DNA of 17,191 nt from Comamonadaceae bacterium (GTDB lineage Bacteria; Pseudomonadota; Gammaproteobacteria; Burkholderiales; Burkholderiaceae), in the NCBI GenBank assembly GCA_947374535.1, contig CANCCJ010000050.1, positions 1-17,191 of the forward strand. The letters run 5' to 3'. The notes under the pieces were generated by a model. The model was given only the letters and a program-made list of their open reading frames with translations, was not told where the DNA came from and searched no databases. The position numbers were made by a program, and so were the translations under genes. Positions 1 to 6,877 of this stretch are shown here, piece by piece. How positions within the stretch are numbered: position 1 is the first letter of the stretch; each line of letters begins with the position of its first letter.

Positions 1-650
1 AGCCAGTTGTAGCCCAACACCGCAGGCACTGCCACAGCCAAGCCGATGGCCGTCATGATGAGCGACTCGCCCACAGGACCAGCCACCTTGTCGATGCTGG
101 CTTGGCCCGACATGCCAATCTTCACCAGCGCGTTGTAAATGCCCCAGACAGTGCCGAACAAGCCCACGAAAGGCGCTGTCGAACCCACGGTAGCGAGTAC
201 GGCCAAGCCGTCTTGCATCCGGCTTTGCACGTTGTTCATGGCGCGCTGGATGCTCATGGTCACCCAGTCGTTGAAGTTGATGCTGCCCAACAAACCGGTG
301 TGCTTGCCTGCGCTCTCCAAACCTTTTTCAGCAATGAAGCGAAAAGGGCTGTCTACTTCTAAACCATCGGTGCCTTGGCGCACATCGCCGGCGTTCCAGA
401 AGTTGCTTTGCGCTGTTTGGGCATAGCGCATGACGCGGCTTTGCTCAGCCAACTTGGTGAAGATCACATACCAGCTGCCCATGCTCATGATGACCAAAAT
501 CAGCAGTGTGGCTTTGGCCACCACATCGCCCTGCGCCCACAGAGCTGACAAACCATAGGGGTTCTCAACGATTTCTTCGGCCACAGCGTTGGCGCTCAAG
601 GCAAAGGTGGTCAACGCCGCAGCGGTGCGTGTGAAGGTGTGTTGCAACAT
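1..650 (-). CDS. exbB: ExbB/TolQ/MotA-family proton channel protein (3' end outside window)
   Basis: Inner-membrane proton-channel subunit that, with ExbD, uses the proton motive force to energise TonB for outer-membrane transport. The visible 216 residues begin with a possible signal or leader segment (Ala-rich, about 1-25), followed by a membrane helix at about 44-66 (ATLLILVIMSMGSWYVIF). Near residues 145-170 comes the typical ExbB stretch LATVGSTAPFVGLFGTVWGI, then GQASIDKVAGPVGESLIMTA leading into the last helix, where the window ends. The ATG at 650 has an AGGA core 7 bases upstream. It lies 26 bases after the tonB-like gene on the same strand, so the two are probably co-transcribed; an exbD gene would be expected just outside the window. 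This family is distinct from the ZorA homologue in the same window, which has a long cytoplasmic tail. Family is clear; the transported substrate cannot be told. Confidence 0.93.
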   Translation of the reverse strand, partial: MLQHTFTRTAAALTTFALSANAVAEEIVENPYGLSALWAQGDVVAKATLLILVIMSMGSWYVIFTKLAEQSRVMRYAQTAQSNFWNAGDVRQGTDGLEVDSPFRFIAEKGLESAGKHTGLLGSINFNDWVTMSIQRAMNNVQSRMQDGLAVLATVGSTAPFVGLFGTVWGIYNALVKIGMSGQASIDKVAGPVGESLIMTAIGLAVAVPAVLGYNW

Positions 651-672
651 GGGAGTTTCCTTTTTCGATTCA

Positions 673-689
673 GCGCTTATTCCAAGCGC
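673..689 (-). other. Small hairpin across the tonB stop codon
   Basis: Six-base perfect inverted repeat (GCGCTT / AAGCGC) with a five-base loop; it contains the TAA of the tonB-like gene and lies just upstream of the exbB ribosome binding site. There is no T-run, so it is not an intrinsic terminator. It could affect mRNA processing or the tonB:exbB ratio. Function is inferred only. Confidence 0.3.
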
Positions 690-1321
690 CATGTGTATTT
701 GATGCTGGCCCAGCTTTGTTCAGGCTTGCCGTCTACCGTGCCTGGACGAAACTGGCATTTCGACAGTGCGTTGCGTGCTGCCTCGTCTAAACGGTTGAAG
801 CCCGATGATTTTTCAATGTCGGCTTGCAACACGCGGCCATCCGCGCCAATTAAAAACTTCAAGGTGACTGTGCCTTCTTCTTCCATGCGACGCGAAGCGC
901 TGGGGTAGTCAGGCTTGGCGCAGTGCGCCCCTGGCTGAATGACTGCTCCTGTGCGAATGGCTGGCAGGACAGGTGGCGCTGCAGGCGGTGTAGGTGTGGC
1001 GGCTTGGGTGATCGCGGGCGCCGTGCTAGTCTGCGCAGGTGGTGGCGGTGCGGGAGTTTTTGGGGGCGGCGTTTTAGGCGCAGCAGGTACGGGGGGCGGA
1101 GCTTCTGACATCAACACCGCTTCGACGGTGTTTTCGGTGATGCGCACCACTTGGCGTGCCAAACCTGATGCGATCACCCACAACAACACAGCGTGCAACA
1201 CCACAACCAGCCCAATGCCAATAAGGTGTCGACGGGGAGAGCGTTGGCGAGCAGCGTAAGGTGAGGCCGCTGTGCGCAAATGAGGCGAGTGAGACAAACG
1301 AAGGGGCTTTAAAAGTTTCAC
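677..1321 (-). CDS. tonB: TonB-family energy transducer protein
   Basis: Transmits proton-motive energy from ExbB/ExbD to outer-membrane TonB-dependent receptors. With the GTG start at 1321 the protein is 214 residues. It has a basic N-terminus (RQRSPRRH), one membrane helix at about 33-54 (LIGIGLVVVLHAVLLWVI), a Pro/Ala-rich periplasmic linker at about 75-118 with repeated PPP and TPP units, and a TonB C-terminal domain (about 130-214: DYPSASRRMEEEGTVTLKF, then GFNRLDEAARNAL and CQFRPG). The open frame extends to a GTG at 1396 that overlaps the bactofilin stop as GTGA. That extension covers a hairpin and encodes no recognisable domain, so a start at 1321 or slightly inside is preferred. No clear Shine-Dalgarno supports any candidate, so the start is uncertain. 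It lies downstream of the bactofilin gene and upstream of exbB. Confidence 0.87.
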   Translation of the reverse strand: MKLLKPLRLSHSPHLRTAASPYAARQRSPRRHLIGIGLVVVLHAVLLWVIASGLARQVVRITENTVEAVLMSEAPPPVPAAPKTPPPKTPAPPPPAQTSTAPAITQAATPTPPAAPPVLPAIRTGAVIQPGAHCAKPDYPSASRRMEEEGTVTLKFLIGADGRVLQADIEKSSGFNRLDEAARNALSKCQFRPGTVDGKPEQSWASIKYTWRLE

Positions 1322-1370
1322 CCATTTTAGAGGCGCTGTATGAAGGAAGCTTTTATGCACAGTGTCCGAA

Positions 1371-1387
1371 GCAGCCCAAAGGGCTGC
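1371..1387 (-). other. Hairpin just after the bactofilin stop
   Basis: Perfect seven-base stem GCAGCCC / GGGCTGC with a three-base TTT loop (minus strand), six bases beyond the bactofilin stop codon. No T-tract follows, so intrinsic termination is doubtful. It may be a 3' stabilising or attenuating structure. Its presence argues that this stretch is intergenic rather than the N-terminus of the tonB-like gene. Confidence 0.35.
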
Positions 1388-1392
1388 CCGCG

Positions 1393-1719
1393 TCACACCT
1401 GTTTCAGGGTGCCTTTGATTTTTCCGCCACGTTCGATTTCGATTTCGCCGTACGTCACATCCCCTGTGACTTTGCCGGTGGTGCGAACGATGAGCACATT
1501 TTTGCTTTTCACAGATTCGTTCAATTCACCTTTGACATCAATGAAGTCAGCTTCTGTGTTGCCTGTCACCACACCCGCAGCGCCGATCAGTACATCGCGA
1601 GCAACTAGGTCACCCTCCACCGTACCTGAGATGATGGCTTGGTTGGGCGCATTGATGGAGCCTTTGAACACCACGCCGACGCCAATGAAAATGCTCTTGT
1701 CTTTTGTGCCTTCGCTCAT
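1393..1719 (-). CDS. Bactofilin (polymer-forming cytoskeletal protein)
   Basis: Small cytoskeletal protein that polymerises without nucleotide into filaments and usually positions cell-envelope or morphogenesis machinery. Its 108 residues are almost entirely the bactofilin core, a right-handed beta-helix built of short repeats. Visible turns include IISGTVEGDLVARDVLIGAA, then VVTGNTEADFIDVKGELN and VTGDVTYGEIEIERGGKIKG, with regular Gly and Val/Ile spacing. There is only a short charged N-terminal tail (MSEGTKDKS) and practically no C-terminal tail, typical of the short bactofilins. The ATG at 1719 has a weak purine-rich upstream stretch. It heads the leftward group bactofilin-tonB-exbB and is divergent from a ParA-like ATPase; bactofilin/ParA partnerships are known in Myxococcus, but here partnership is only suggested by position. 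Confidence 0.92.
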   Translation of the reverse strand: MSEGTKDKSIFIGVGVVFKGSINAPNQAIISGTVEGDLVARDVLIGAAGVVTGNTEADFIDVKGELNESVKSKNVLIVRTTGKVTGDVTYGEIEIERGGKIKGTLKQV

Positions 1720-1750
1720 GGTGTGATCTTTCGAGAAATTACTTCATGTA

Positions 1751-1780
1751 AGTTTAGACGTTTATTGTCACTTTTCGCAA
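1751..1780 (-). promoter_or_regulatory. Candidate sigma70-type promoter for the bactofilin gene
   Basis: On the minus strand TTGCGA (1775-1780) and TAAACT (1751-1756) are separated by 18 bases; each matches four of six consensus positions. Transcription would begin about 25 bases before the bactofilin ATG. The intergenic region (1720-1862) is visibly AT-richer than its surroundings and must also carry the divergent parA promoter, for which I see no convincing box pair. Confidence 0.35.
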
Positions 1781-1862
1781 ATGAATACACTTCATGCTCT
1801 GCGCCTTGTGGCGTATTAGACGCATATTTCGACGCCCGTAAATTTCTAATTCAAATACGCAT

Positions 1863-2492
1863 ATGAAAGTTGTTGTCGTTGCTAACCCTAAAGGTGGTGC
1901 GGGCAAGTCCACGATGTCAACCAATATTGCTGGCTACTTTGCCTCGCAAGGCCATCAGGTCATGCTGGGCGATGCAGATACGCAGCAATCCTCCAAGTTT
2001 TGGCTCAGCCAGAGACCCGAAACGTTGCCACGGATTGCCACTTGGGAGCACCAGCCTGACCTGGTGCTCACGGCCAAGCCACCACGCGGCACCACGCATG
2101 TAGTGATCGACACGCCTGGCGGCATCAGTGGCTGGCGTTTGCAAGAGGTGATTGAGCGTGCCGACAAGGTCATCGTGCCTGTCATGCCCAGTGTGTTTGA
2201 TATGCAGGCCACCAACGAATTTTTGATTCAGCTGCTGCAAATCACTGAGAAACTGCCCACACAAGTGGCGGTGGTGGGCAACCGCGTTGATACGCGCACT
2301 ATTTCAGCCGCGAACTTGCGCAAGTTCATCGACACTTTGCAAGTGCCCGTGTTGAGCTATTTACGCGATACCCAATACTATTTACACATGGCGGCGCACG
2401 GCTTGTCGATGTTTGACATTACGCCGTCCAAAGTTCAGAAGGATTTAGACCAGTGGGTGCCCATTTGCCTTTGGCTTGATCAGGACGCATGA
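1863..2492 (+). CDS. Orphan ParA/MinD-type ATPase
   Basis: P-loop ATPase of the ParA/MinD superfamily, which positions DNA or protein cargo by ATP-driven dimerisation on nucleoid or membrane. The 209-residue protein has a deviant Walker A box KGGAGKST at 10-17 with the signature lysine K10, the switch I region GDADTQQS at 36-43, a Walker B-type VVIDTPG at 80-86 (D83), and NRVDTR at 140-145 in the nucleotide-base contact position. It has no N-terminal DNA-binding extension, so it is the short chromosomal type. No parB or parS-like gene follows; the next gene is convergent. No Shine-Dalgarno is visible before the ATG, so the transcript may be leaderless or have a weak ribosome site. It is divergent from the bactofilin gene. 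Family is certain; the cargo is unknown. Confidence 0.9.
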   Translation: MKVVVVANPKGGAGKSTMSTNIAGYFASQGHQVMLGDADTQQSSKFWLSQRPETLPRIATWEHQPDLVLTAKPPRGTTHVVIDTPGGISGWRLQEVIERADKVIVPVMPSVFDMQATNEFLIQLLQITEKLPTQVAVVGNRVDTRTISAANLRKFIDTLQVPVLSYLRDTQYYLHMAAHGLSMFDITPSKVQKDLDQWVPICLWLDQDA

Positions 2493-2511
2493 AGTCACTC
2501 TTTCAACGTGA

Positions 2512-2551
2512 ACCATGAAAAAACCTGCCAATTGGCGGGTTTTTTCATGGT
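2512..2551. terminator. Bidirectional rho-independent terminator
   Basis: Eighteen-base inverted repeat (2512-2529 and 2534-2551) with an AATT loop and one G-T wobble. The GC-rich inner part (CCTGCC / GGCGGG) is flanked by A6 on one side and T6 on the other, giving a T-tract in both directions. It sits between the convergent parA-like gene and acsA and should stop both transcripts. Confidence 0.9.
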
Positions 2552-2590
2552 GCTCAGCCTTCTAAGAAGGCCGGCTTCGCATGTGGCAGA

Positions 2591-4555
2591 TCAGTGGTTG
2601 TCTGTCAGTTGGTCCAAGATGGCTGGGTTTTCCAGTGTCGAGGTGTCTTGGGTGATCGCTTCGTTCTTGGCCAAGCTGCGCAGCAAGCGGCGCATGATTT
2701 TGCCGGAGCGGGTCTTGGGCAAGTTGTCGCCGAAGCGGATGTCCTTGGGCTTGGCGATGGGGCCAATTTCTTTGCCGACGTGGTCGCGCAAGATCTTGGC
2801 AATCGCTTTGGCTTCGTCGCCCACGGGACGTGAGCGCTTCAACACCACGAAGGCGCAGATGGCTTCGCCCGTGGTGTCGTCGGGACGACCCACCACCGCA
2901 GCTTCAGCCACCAACTCGGTGCAGCTCACCAAGGCTGATTCGATTTCCATCGTGCCCATGCGGTGGCCCGACACGTTCAACACGTCGTCGATACGGCCGG
3001 TGATGGTGAAGTAACCGGTCTTCTCGTCGCGAATCGCGCCGTCGCCCGCCAAGTAGTACTTGCCCTTGAATTCTTCGGGGTAGTAGCTCTTGACGAAGCG
3101 CTCTGGGTCACCCCAGATGGTGCGAATCATCGAAGGCCATGGGCGCTTGACCACCAAGATGCCGCCTTGGCCATTGGGCATGTCATGGCCCGCTTCGTCC
3201 ACCACCGCGGCTTGGATGCCGGGGAAGGGCAAAGTGCAAGAGCCGGGCACCATGGGTGTCACGCCTGGCAGTGGCGTGATCATGTGGCCGCCGGTTTCGG
3301 TTTGCCAGAAGGTGTCCACGATGGGGCAACGGCTGCCGCCCACATGCTTGTAGTACCACTCCCAAGCGGCGGGGTTGATTGGCTCGCCGACCGAGCCCAA
3401 CAAGCGCAGGCTGGACAAGTTGTAGCTCTTGGGGTGCACGGCATCGTTGGCTTCCGCCGCTTTGATGAGTGAGCGGATGGCGGTCGGTGCGGTGTAGAAG
3501 ATCGAGACTTTGTGGTCTTGGATCATCTTCCAAAAGCGCCCAGCGTCTGGGTAAGTCGGCACGCCTTCGAACACGATTTCAGTGCCGCCCAAAGCCAATG
3601 GGCCGTAGGTGATGTAAGTGTGGCCTGTGACCCAACCGATGTCGGCGGTACACCAGAACACGTCGTTGGCTTTCAAGTCGAATGTCCACTTGGTGGTCAA
3701 TGCTGCGTGCAGCAAGTAACCGCCGGTGCTATGTTGCACGCCTTTTGGCTTGCCTGTCGAGCCCGATGTGTAGAGCAAGAACAAGGGGTGCTCAGCGCCC
3801 ACCCATTCTGGTTCGCAAGTGGTGGCTTGCTTGTCAGCCAACTCGCCCAACCATTGGTCACGGCCTGCGACCATGGTGATGTCGCCACCCGTGCGTTTGA
3901 CCACCAACACGTTTTTTACCGAGTCGCAACCGCCCAATGTCATGGCTTCGTCCACGATGGCTTTCAGGGGCAGGTGTTTGCCGCCGCGCACTTGTTGGTC
4001 AGCGGTGATGATGGCCACAGCGCCTGTGTCTTCAATGCGGTCACGCAAAGACTGGGCAGAGAAACCGCCAAACACCACAGAGTGAGTCGCGCCGATACGG
4101 GCACATGCTTGCATGGCGGCCACGCCTTCGATCGACATGGAGATGTAGATCATTACGCGATCGCCTTTTTTCACGCCGATGGATTTCAAGGCGTTGGCGT
4201 ATTGGCAAGTCTTAGCCAGCAATTGGCTGTAAGTGGCTTTGGTCACTTCGCCGCCGTCGGCTTCGAAGATGATGGCGGTTTTGTCGCCCAGGCCTTTTTC
4301 GATGTTGCGGTCTAAGCAGTTGTAAGAGGCGTTCAATGTGCCGTCTTCGAACCACTTGAAGAAAGGTGCGTTGCTCTCGTCGAGCACTTTGGTGAAAGGC
4401 GTCTTCCAGCTCAGCAGTTCGCGTGCTTGCTCAGCCCAAAAGCCTTCGTAATCTGTTTCTGCTTTTTTGCACAAGGCTTCGTAGGCGGCCATGCCGGACA
4501 CGTTGGCTTGTTTTACGAATTCAGCTGATGGCTGGTGAATAGTGATGTCGCTCAT
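2591..4555 (-). CDS. acsA: Acetyl-CoA synthetase (AMP-forming)
   Basis: Converts acetate, ATP and CoA to acetyl-CoA, AMP and PPi in the cytoplasm, allowing growth on or recovery of acetate. The 654 residues match the usual length for bacterial Acs (E. coli about 652). Visible ANL-superfamily motifs in order are the P-loop [45 protein letters not shown] (A5), the hinge region [17 protein letters not shown] followed by [16 protein letters not shown] (A7/A8), and the C-terminal [14 protein letters not shown]. The last contains the catalytic lysine (about K619), the known acetylation target in this family. The ATG at 4555 is chosen over an upstream in-frame ATG at 4648 because AGAGGAGA lies 7 bases before it and the protein then starts with a normal Acs N-terminus. 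It is single-gene and ends at the bidirectional terminator. Confidence 0.97.
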   Translation of the reverse strand: MSDITIHQPSAEFVKQANVSGMAAYEALCKKAETDYEGFWAEQARELLSWKTPFTKVLDESNAPFFKWFEDGTLNASYNCLDRNIEKGLGDKTAIIFEADGGEVTKATYSQLLAKTCQYANALKSIGVKKGDRVMIYISMSIEGVAAMQACARIGATHSVVFGGFSAQSLRDRIEDTGAVAIITADQQVRGGKHLPLKAIVDEAMTLGGCDSVKNVLVVKRTGGDITMVAGRDQWLGELADKQATTCEPEWVGAEHPLFLLYTSGSTGKPKGVQHSTGGYLLHAALTTKWTFDLKANDVFWCTADIGWVTGHTYITYGPLALGGTEIVFEGVPTYPDAGRFWKMIQDHKVSIFYTAPTAIRSLIKAAEANDAVHPKSYNLSSLRLLGSVGEPINPAAWEWYYKHVGGSRCPIVDTFWQTETGGHMITPLPGVTPMVPGSCTLPFPGIQAAVVDEAGHDMPNGQGGILVVKRPWPSMIRTIWGDPERFVKSYYPEEFKGKYYLAGDGAIRDEKTGYFTITGRIDDVLNVSGHRMGTMEIESALVSCTELVAEAAVVGRPDDTTGEAICAFVVLKRSRPVGDEAKAIAKILRDHVGKEIGPIAKPKDIRFGDNLPKTRSGKIMRRLLRSLAKNEAITQDTSTLENPAILDQLTDNH

Positions 4556-4562
4556 GAACCGG

Positions 4563-4570
4563 TCTCCTCT
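4563..4570 (-). promoter_or_regulatory. Ribosome binding site of acsA
   Basis: AGAGGAGA on the minus strand, seven bases before the ATG at 4555; it decides the start in favour of 4555 over the in-frame ATG at 4648. Confidence 0.75.
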
Positions 4571-4618
4571 TATATGGCGGTATCTGTCAAAACCCCGTGA
4601 CTGTGGGGCGGCGCTCTT

Positions 4619-4656
4619 ACAAGGGTCTGACTGATTCAGAGCTGACAAACCCTTGT
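4619..4656. repeat. Inverted repeat upstream of acsA
   Basis: Perfect eight-base arms ACAAGGGT (4619-4626) and ACCCTTGT (4649-4656) separated by 22 bases, in the 124-base gap between the zorC stop and the acsA start. It has no T-tract. It may be a regulator-binding site for acsA or a long hairpin at the end of the zor transcript. The same gap holds a weak four-base CCCC/GGGG hairpin followed by T4 (4589-4608 on the minus strand); no clean promoter boxes were found. Confidence 0.3.
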
Positions 4657-4679
4657 ATTTGCCTTAAGTCAATGTAGTC

Positions 4680-6110
4680 TTAGTTCGTGCCTGATACGCC
4701 GGGCATGAGGTTGGTCAGGTCTAGGTGAATACCCAGGTGCTGAGCGATGAATTGACGCGCCGTATCCTGCCAACCACCCAGTTCGGATTCGTAATGCAGC
4801 AAGCCCGGATCGTCCAGCTGGCCGTCGTTGAAGTCCAATGTAGTGGGAAAGCGTAGCTGGAATAGTTCGTATTCTGATTGGTATAGCTTGGGTGCTTGTT
4901 TGGCTGTCACAGGGATCGCCCGCAGGCGACCTTGGTGGCTCCAGTCGCAAAACAAAATGTTGCCTATGCGCAGCATCAACACACATTGGTTAGGTGCAAT
5001 CTTGCCCAAAATTTTGGCGTAGCTCAGTTCACCGGCGGGGTCGATTTTTTGTAGCTGTTCACCGGCTTGCTCGCCCAAGGCAATCCACGCTTCCAAGATA
5101 TGGCCGGCATGGAAATAGGCTTCCCAAAAGCGACGCCGGTAGGGGCCAATGTCGTCTTCGGTGTGGCTCAAAATTTCAAAAAACGCATCCATGGTGCGGC
5201 TGGTCAGCCAGCGGCTGGCCGTCTCAATGGCTTCGCGTCGCACGCCCAGCCAGCCTGCATGGTTGTGGCGTGGGTCGCCCAAGGTGCGCAGCAGCTCTGA
5301 GAGCAGCGCGTTTTTGATGTCTTGCGGCGGGTTGCGCTCAAACCAAGGCGAGAGCAGGCTGTAGGCAAACTCATCGCGGCACAGCGGGTAGCGCAAGCGT
5401 TGCGTGGGAAGTCCCGCGTCTTGCATGGCCCATTCGCACATGCGCTTGACATAGCCGAGGGTGCTTCGCACTTCTGCTGGCGCTTGCAGGGCTTCCATGA
5501 AGGCTTGTTTGCAAAAATTGTTCAGCCAAAACCCTTGGGTCAACGCATGACGGGCTTGCCACTGCACTAGGGTTTTGTCTGCGTGCATACCCAAAATGTC
5601 ATTGGCCACATGCACGGGGCCATTCAGCGGGTCCAGCACATCGAGGGTGCTGATGAGGCGTTCCAAACCATTGGCCTCGGTCTCTGACAACGAGGCCAGC
5701 ACGCGTGAGTCTAAAAAGAACTCGCGTGCTGTGTGGGCCAGCTTCAAGAACACGGGGTTCTCTGGGTTGAAGTCCTGCAAATAGGTGTGCAGCAAACCTC
5801 GGCCCCACTTGAGCGGGCGACGTGTGTTGAGCGCTTCCGGCACAGCCACTTCAAAGTAGCGATCGGTCAGTGGCGAGTGGTTGTGCAGGCCGCGCTCGGC
5901 GTCGAGCCACAGAGCATAGGGAATGTGTCGCCAATCACGCTGGCGCGGTGCGCTGCTGTTGGGCGCAAACGCCACGCGTTCAAACGCGCTGTAGGTGCGC
6001 TCACCCACGGTGCGCAAGTCGGGGTCTTTGCCAAAGCCGCCGCCGCGCTTGGTGCGCGCAGCATGGGCCAGCTGGTCAAAGTCTTGCGGCAGGGGGGCGA
6101 AGAAAGTCAT
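4680..6110 (-). CDS. zorC: ZorC-like EH-signature protein of a Zorya-type system
   Basis: Resembles ZorC of type I Zorya, a soluble protein with an EH_Signature domain (named for conserved Glu and His) proposed to bind DNA and act after the ZorAB motor senses cell-envelope disturbance. The 476 residues have no signal peptide or membrane helix. Features recalled from this family: LRTLGDPRHNHAGW (274-287), RRRFWEAYF (325-333), CDWSHQGRLRAI (388-399, with H392), and a C-terminal segment LLHYESELGGWQDTARQFI (437-455). The usual acidic residue before WSH appears here as Asp389. The ATG at 6110 overlaps the zorB stop by one base (TAATG), so translation is coupled. No zorD or zorE follows; acsA does. 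The assignment rests on gene order plus these motifs; ZorC-like at about 85 percent, exact function unknown. Confidence 0.83.
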   Translation of the reverse strand: MTFFAPLPQDFDQLAHAARTKRGGGFGKDPDLRTVGERTYSAFERVAFAPNSSAPRQRDWRHIPYALWLDAERGLHNHSPLTDRYFEVAVPEALNTRRPLKWGRGLLHTYLQDFNPENPVFLKLAHTAREFFLDSRVLASLSETEANGLERLISTLDVLDPLNGPVHVANDILGMHADKTLVQWQARHALTQGFWLNNFCKQAFMEALQAPAEVRSTLGYVKRMCEWAMQDAGLPTQRLRYPLCRDEFAYSLLSPWFERNPPQDIKNALLSELLRTLGDPRHNHAGWLGVRREAIETASRWLTSRTMDAFFEILSHTEDDIGPYRRRFWEAYFHAGHILEAWIALGEQAGEQLQKIDPAGELSYAKILGKIAPNQCVLMLRIGNILFCDWSHQGRLRAIPVTAKQAPKLYQSEYELFQLRFPTTLDFNDGQLDDPGLLHYESELGGWQDTARQFIAQHLGIHLDLTNLMPGVSGTN

Positions 6111-6862
6111 TAGCGCACCGTTTCTTGCATCTTCTTTAAGGTGCTGCTGGGGCCTTTGGTCGCGCCGGTGTCGGTGGGCTGAAACGCCAGCACGAAGCGC
6201 AGTTCGACACGGCGGTTTTGTGTGTCGTTGTCTTTGCTGCTGGGGCGCTCGTCGGCATATGAGCTAATACCAAACACAGGCTGCTCGCGCTCGTTGCGGT
6301 AGCTTTGCATGCCTTCAGCGCCCAGCACTTTGTAAACAGCGCGTGCGCGGTCTAGGCCCAAATGCCAGTTGTTGTAGTCGCCACGGTGCAGGGGCACCGA
6401 GTCGGTGTGGCCTTCAATCAGGATGGTTTCAATCTCCACCTGTTGTGGGTTGGGCGGGCAGTCGGCGGGCAGTTGGCGGCGTTGCGAATAGATGTAGCAA
6501 GGCAGCACTTGTTGCAGTTGCTCAGCCGATTGGCGCAGCGTGCGCACGCCCAAGCCTTCTAGCTCGGCGCTGCCGCGCGCAAACAAAGTGTCGGCGGGCA
6601 AGCTGATGACGCCCGAGACTTGGTTGATGGTCACTGGCACGCCCGCGTTTTGCAGCTTGGTGCCGATGGTGTGGACCACGGTGGCGAGTGGGTCGGCCGG
6701 TGGCTCGGGCGGCTGCTCGGGCTTGCGTGAGAGCAGCACCATCACCATCACGATGAAGATGAACAGCAGGCCAATCATCAAGTCACTGGCCGATGCCATG
6801 TAACCCGACTCTTCCACCTGCTCGTGGGTGGCGGCAATGTTGCGGCGTGTTTTGATGAACAT
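6110..6862 (-). CDS. zorB: ZorB-like MotB/OmpA stator subunit
   Basis: Peptidoglycan-anchored stator partner of ZorA; together they form a proton-driven inner-membrane motor. The 250 residues comprise a short cytoplasmic N-terminus and one membrane helix at about 26-44 (SDLMIGLLFIFIVMVMVLL) that starts with D27, equivalent to the proton-carrying Asp of MotB and ZorB (D26 in E. coli ZorB, from memory). A Pro-rich linker follows (49-58), then an OmpA-like peptidoglycan-binding domain (about 88-226) with IEGHTDS (149-155), NNWHLGLDRARAV (164-176) and NRRVELRF (216-223). The N165, L168 and R172 spacing matches the known peptidoglycan-contact pattern. Two periplasmic cysteines (C122, C135) could form a disulphide. 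The gene begins 15 bases after the zorA stop with no good Shine-Dalgarno, and overlaps zorC by one base, so coupled translation is likely. Confidence 0.92.
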   Translation of the reverse strand: MFIKTRRNIAATHEQVEESGYMASASDLMIGLLFIFIVMVMVLLSRKPEQPPEPPADPLATVVHTIGTKLQNAGVPVTINQVSGVISLPADTLFARGSAELEGLGVRTLRQSAEQLQQVLPCYIYSQRRQLPADCPPNPQQVEIETILIEGHTDSVPLHRGDYNNWHLGLDRARAVYKVLGAEGMQSYRNEREQPVFGISSYADERPSSKDNDTQNRRVELRFVLAFQPTDTGATKGPSSTLKKMQETVR

Positions 6863-6877
6863 GTTTTAGACGCGGCT

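Noticed and set aside
923..1259. Plus-strand Gly/Ala- and Arg-rich frames opposite the TonB linker
   Set aside because: They are the complement of the Pro-rich codons of the TonB linker, which gives low-complexity Gly and Arg stretches.
2508..3014. Plus-strand open frame of 168 codons beginning in the terminator region
   Set aside because: It starts inside the terminator hairpin and runs antisense to acsA; no ribosome site and no recognisable domain. The acsA frame has full family motifs.
3512..4315. Long plus-strand open frame of 267 codons opposite acsA
   Set aside because: Antisense shadow of a GC-rich conserved gene; composition (His, Gly, Val-rich) is typical of such shadows and no family is recognised.
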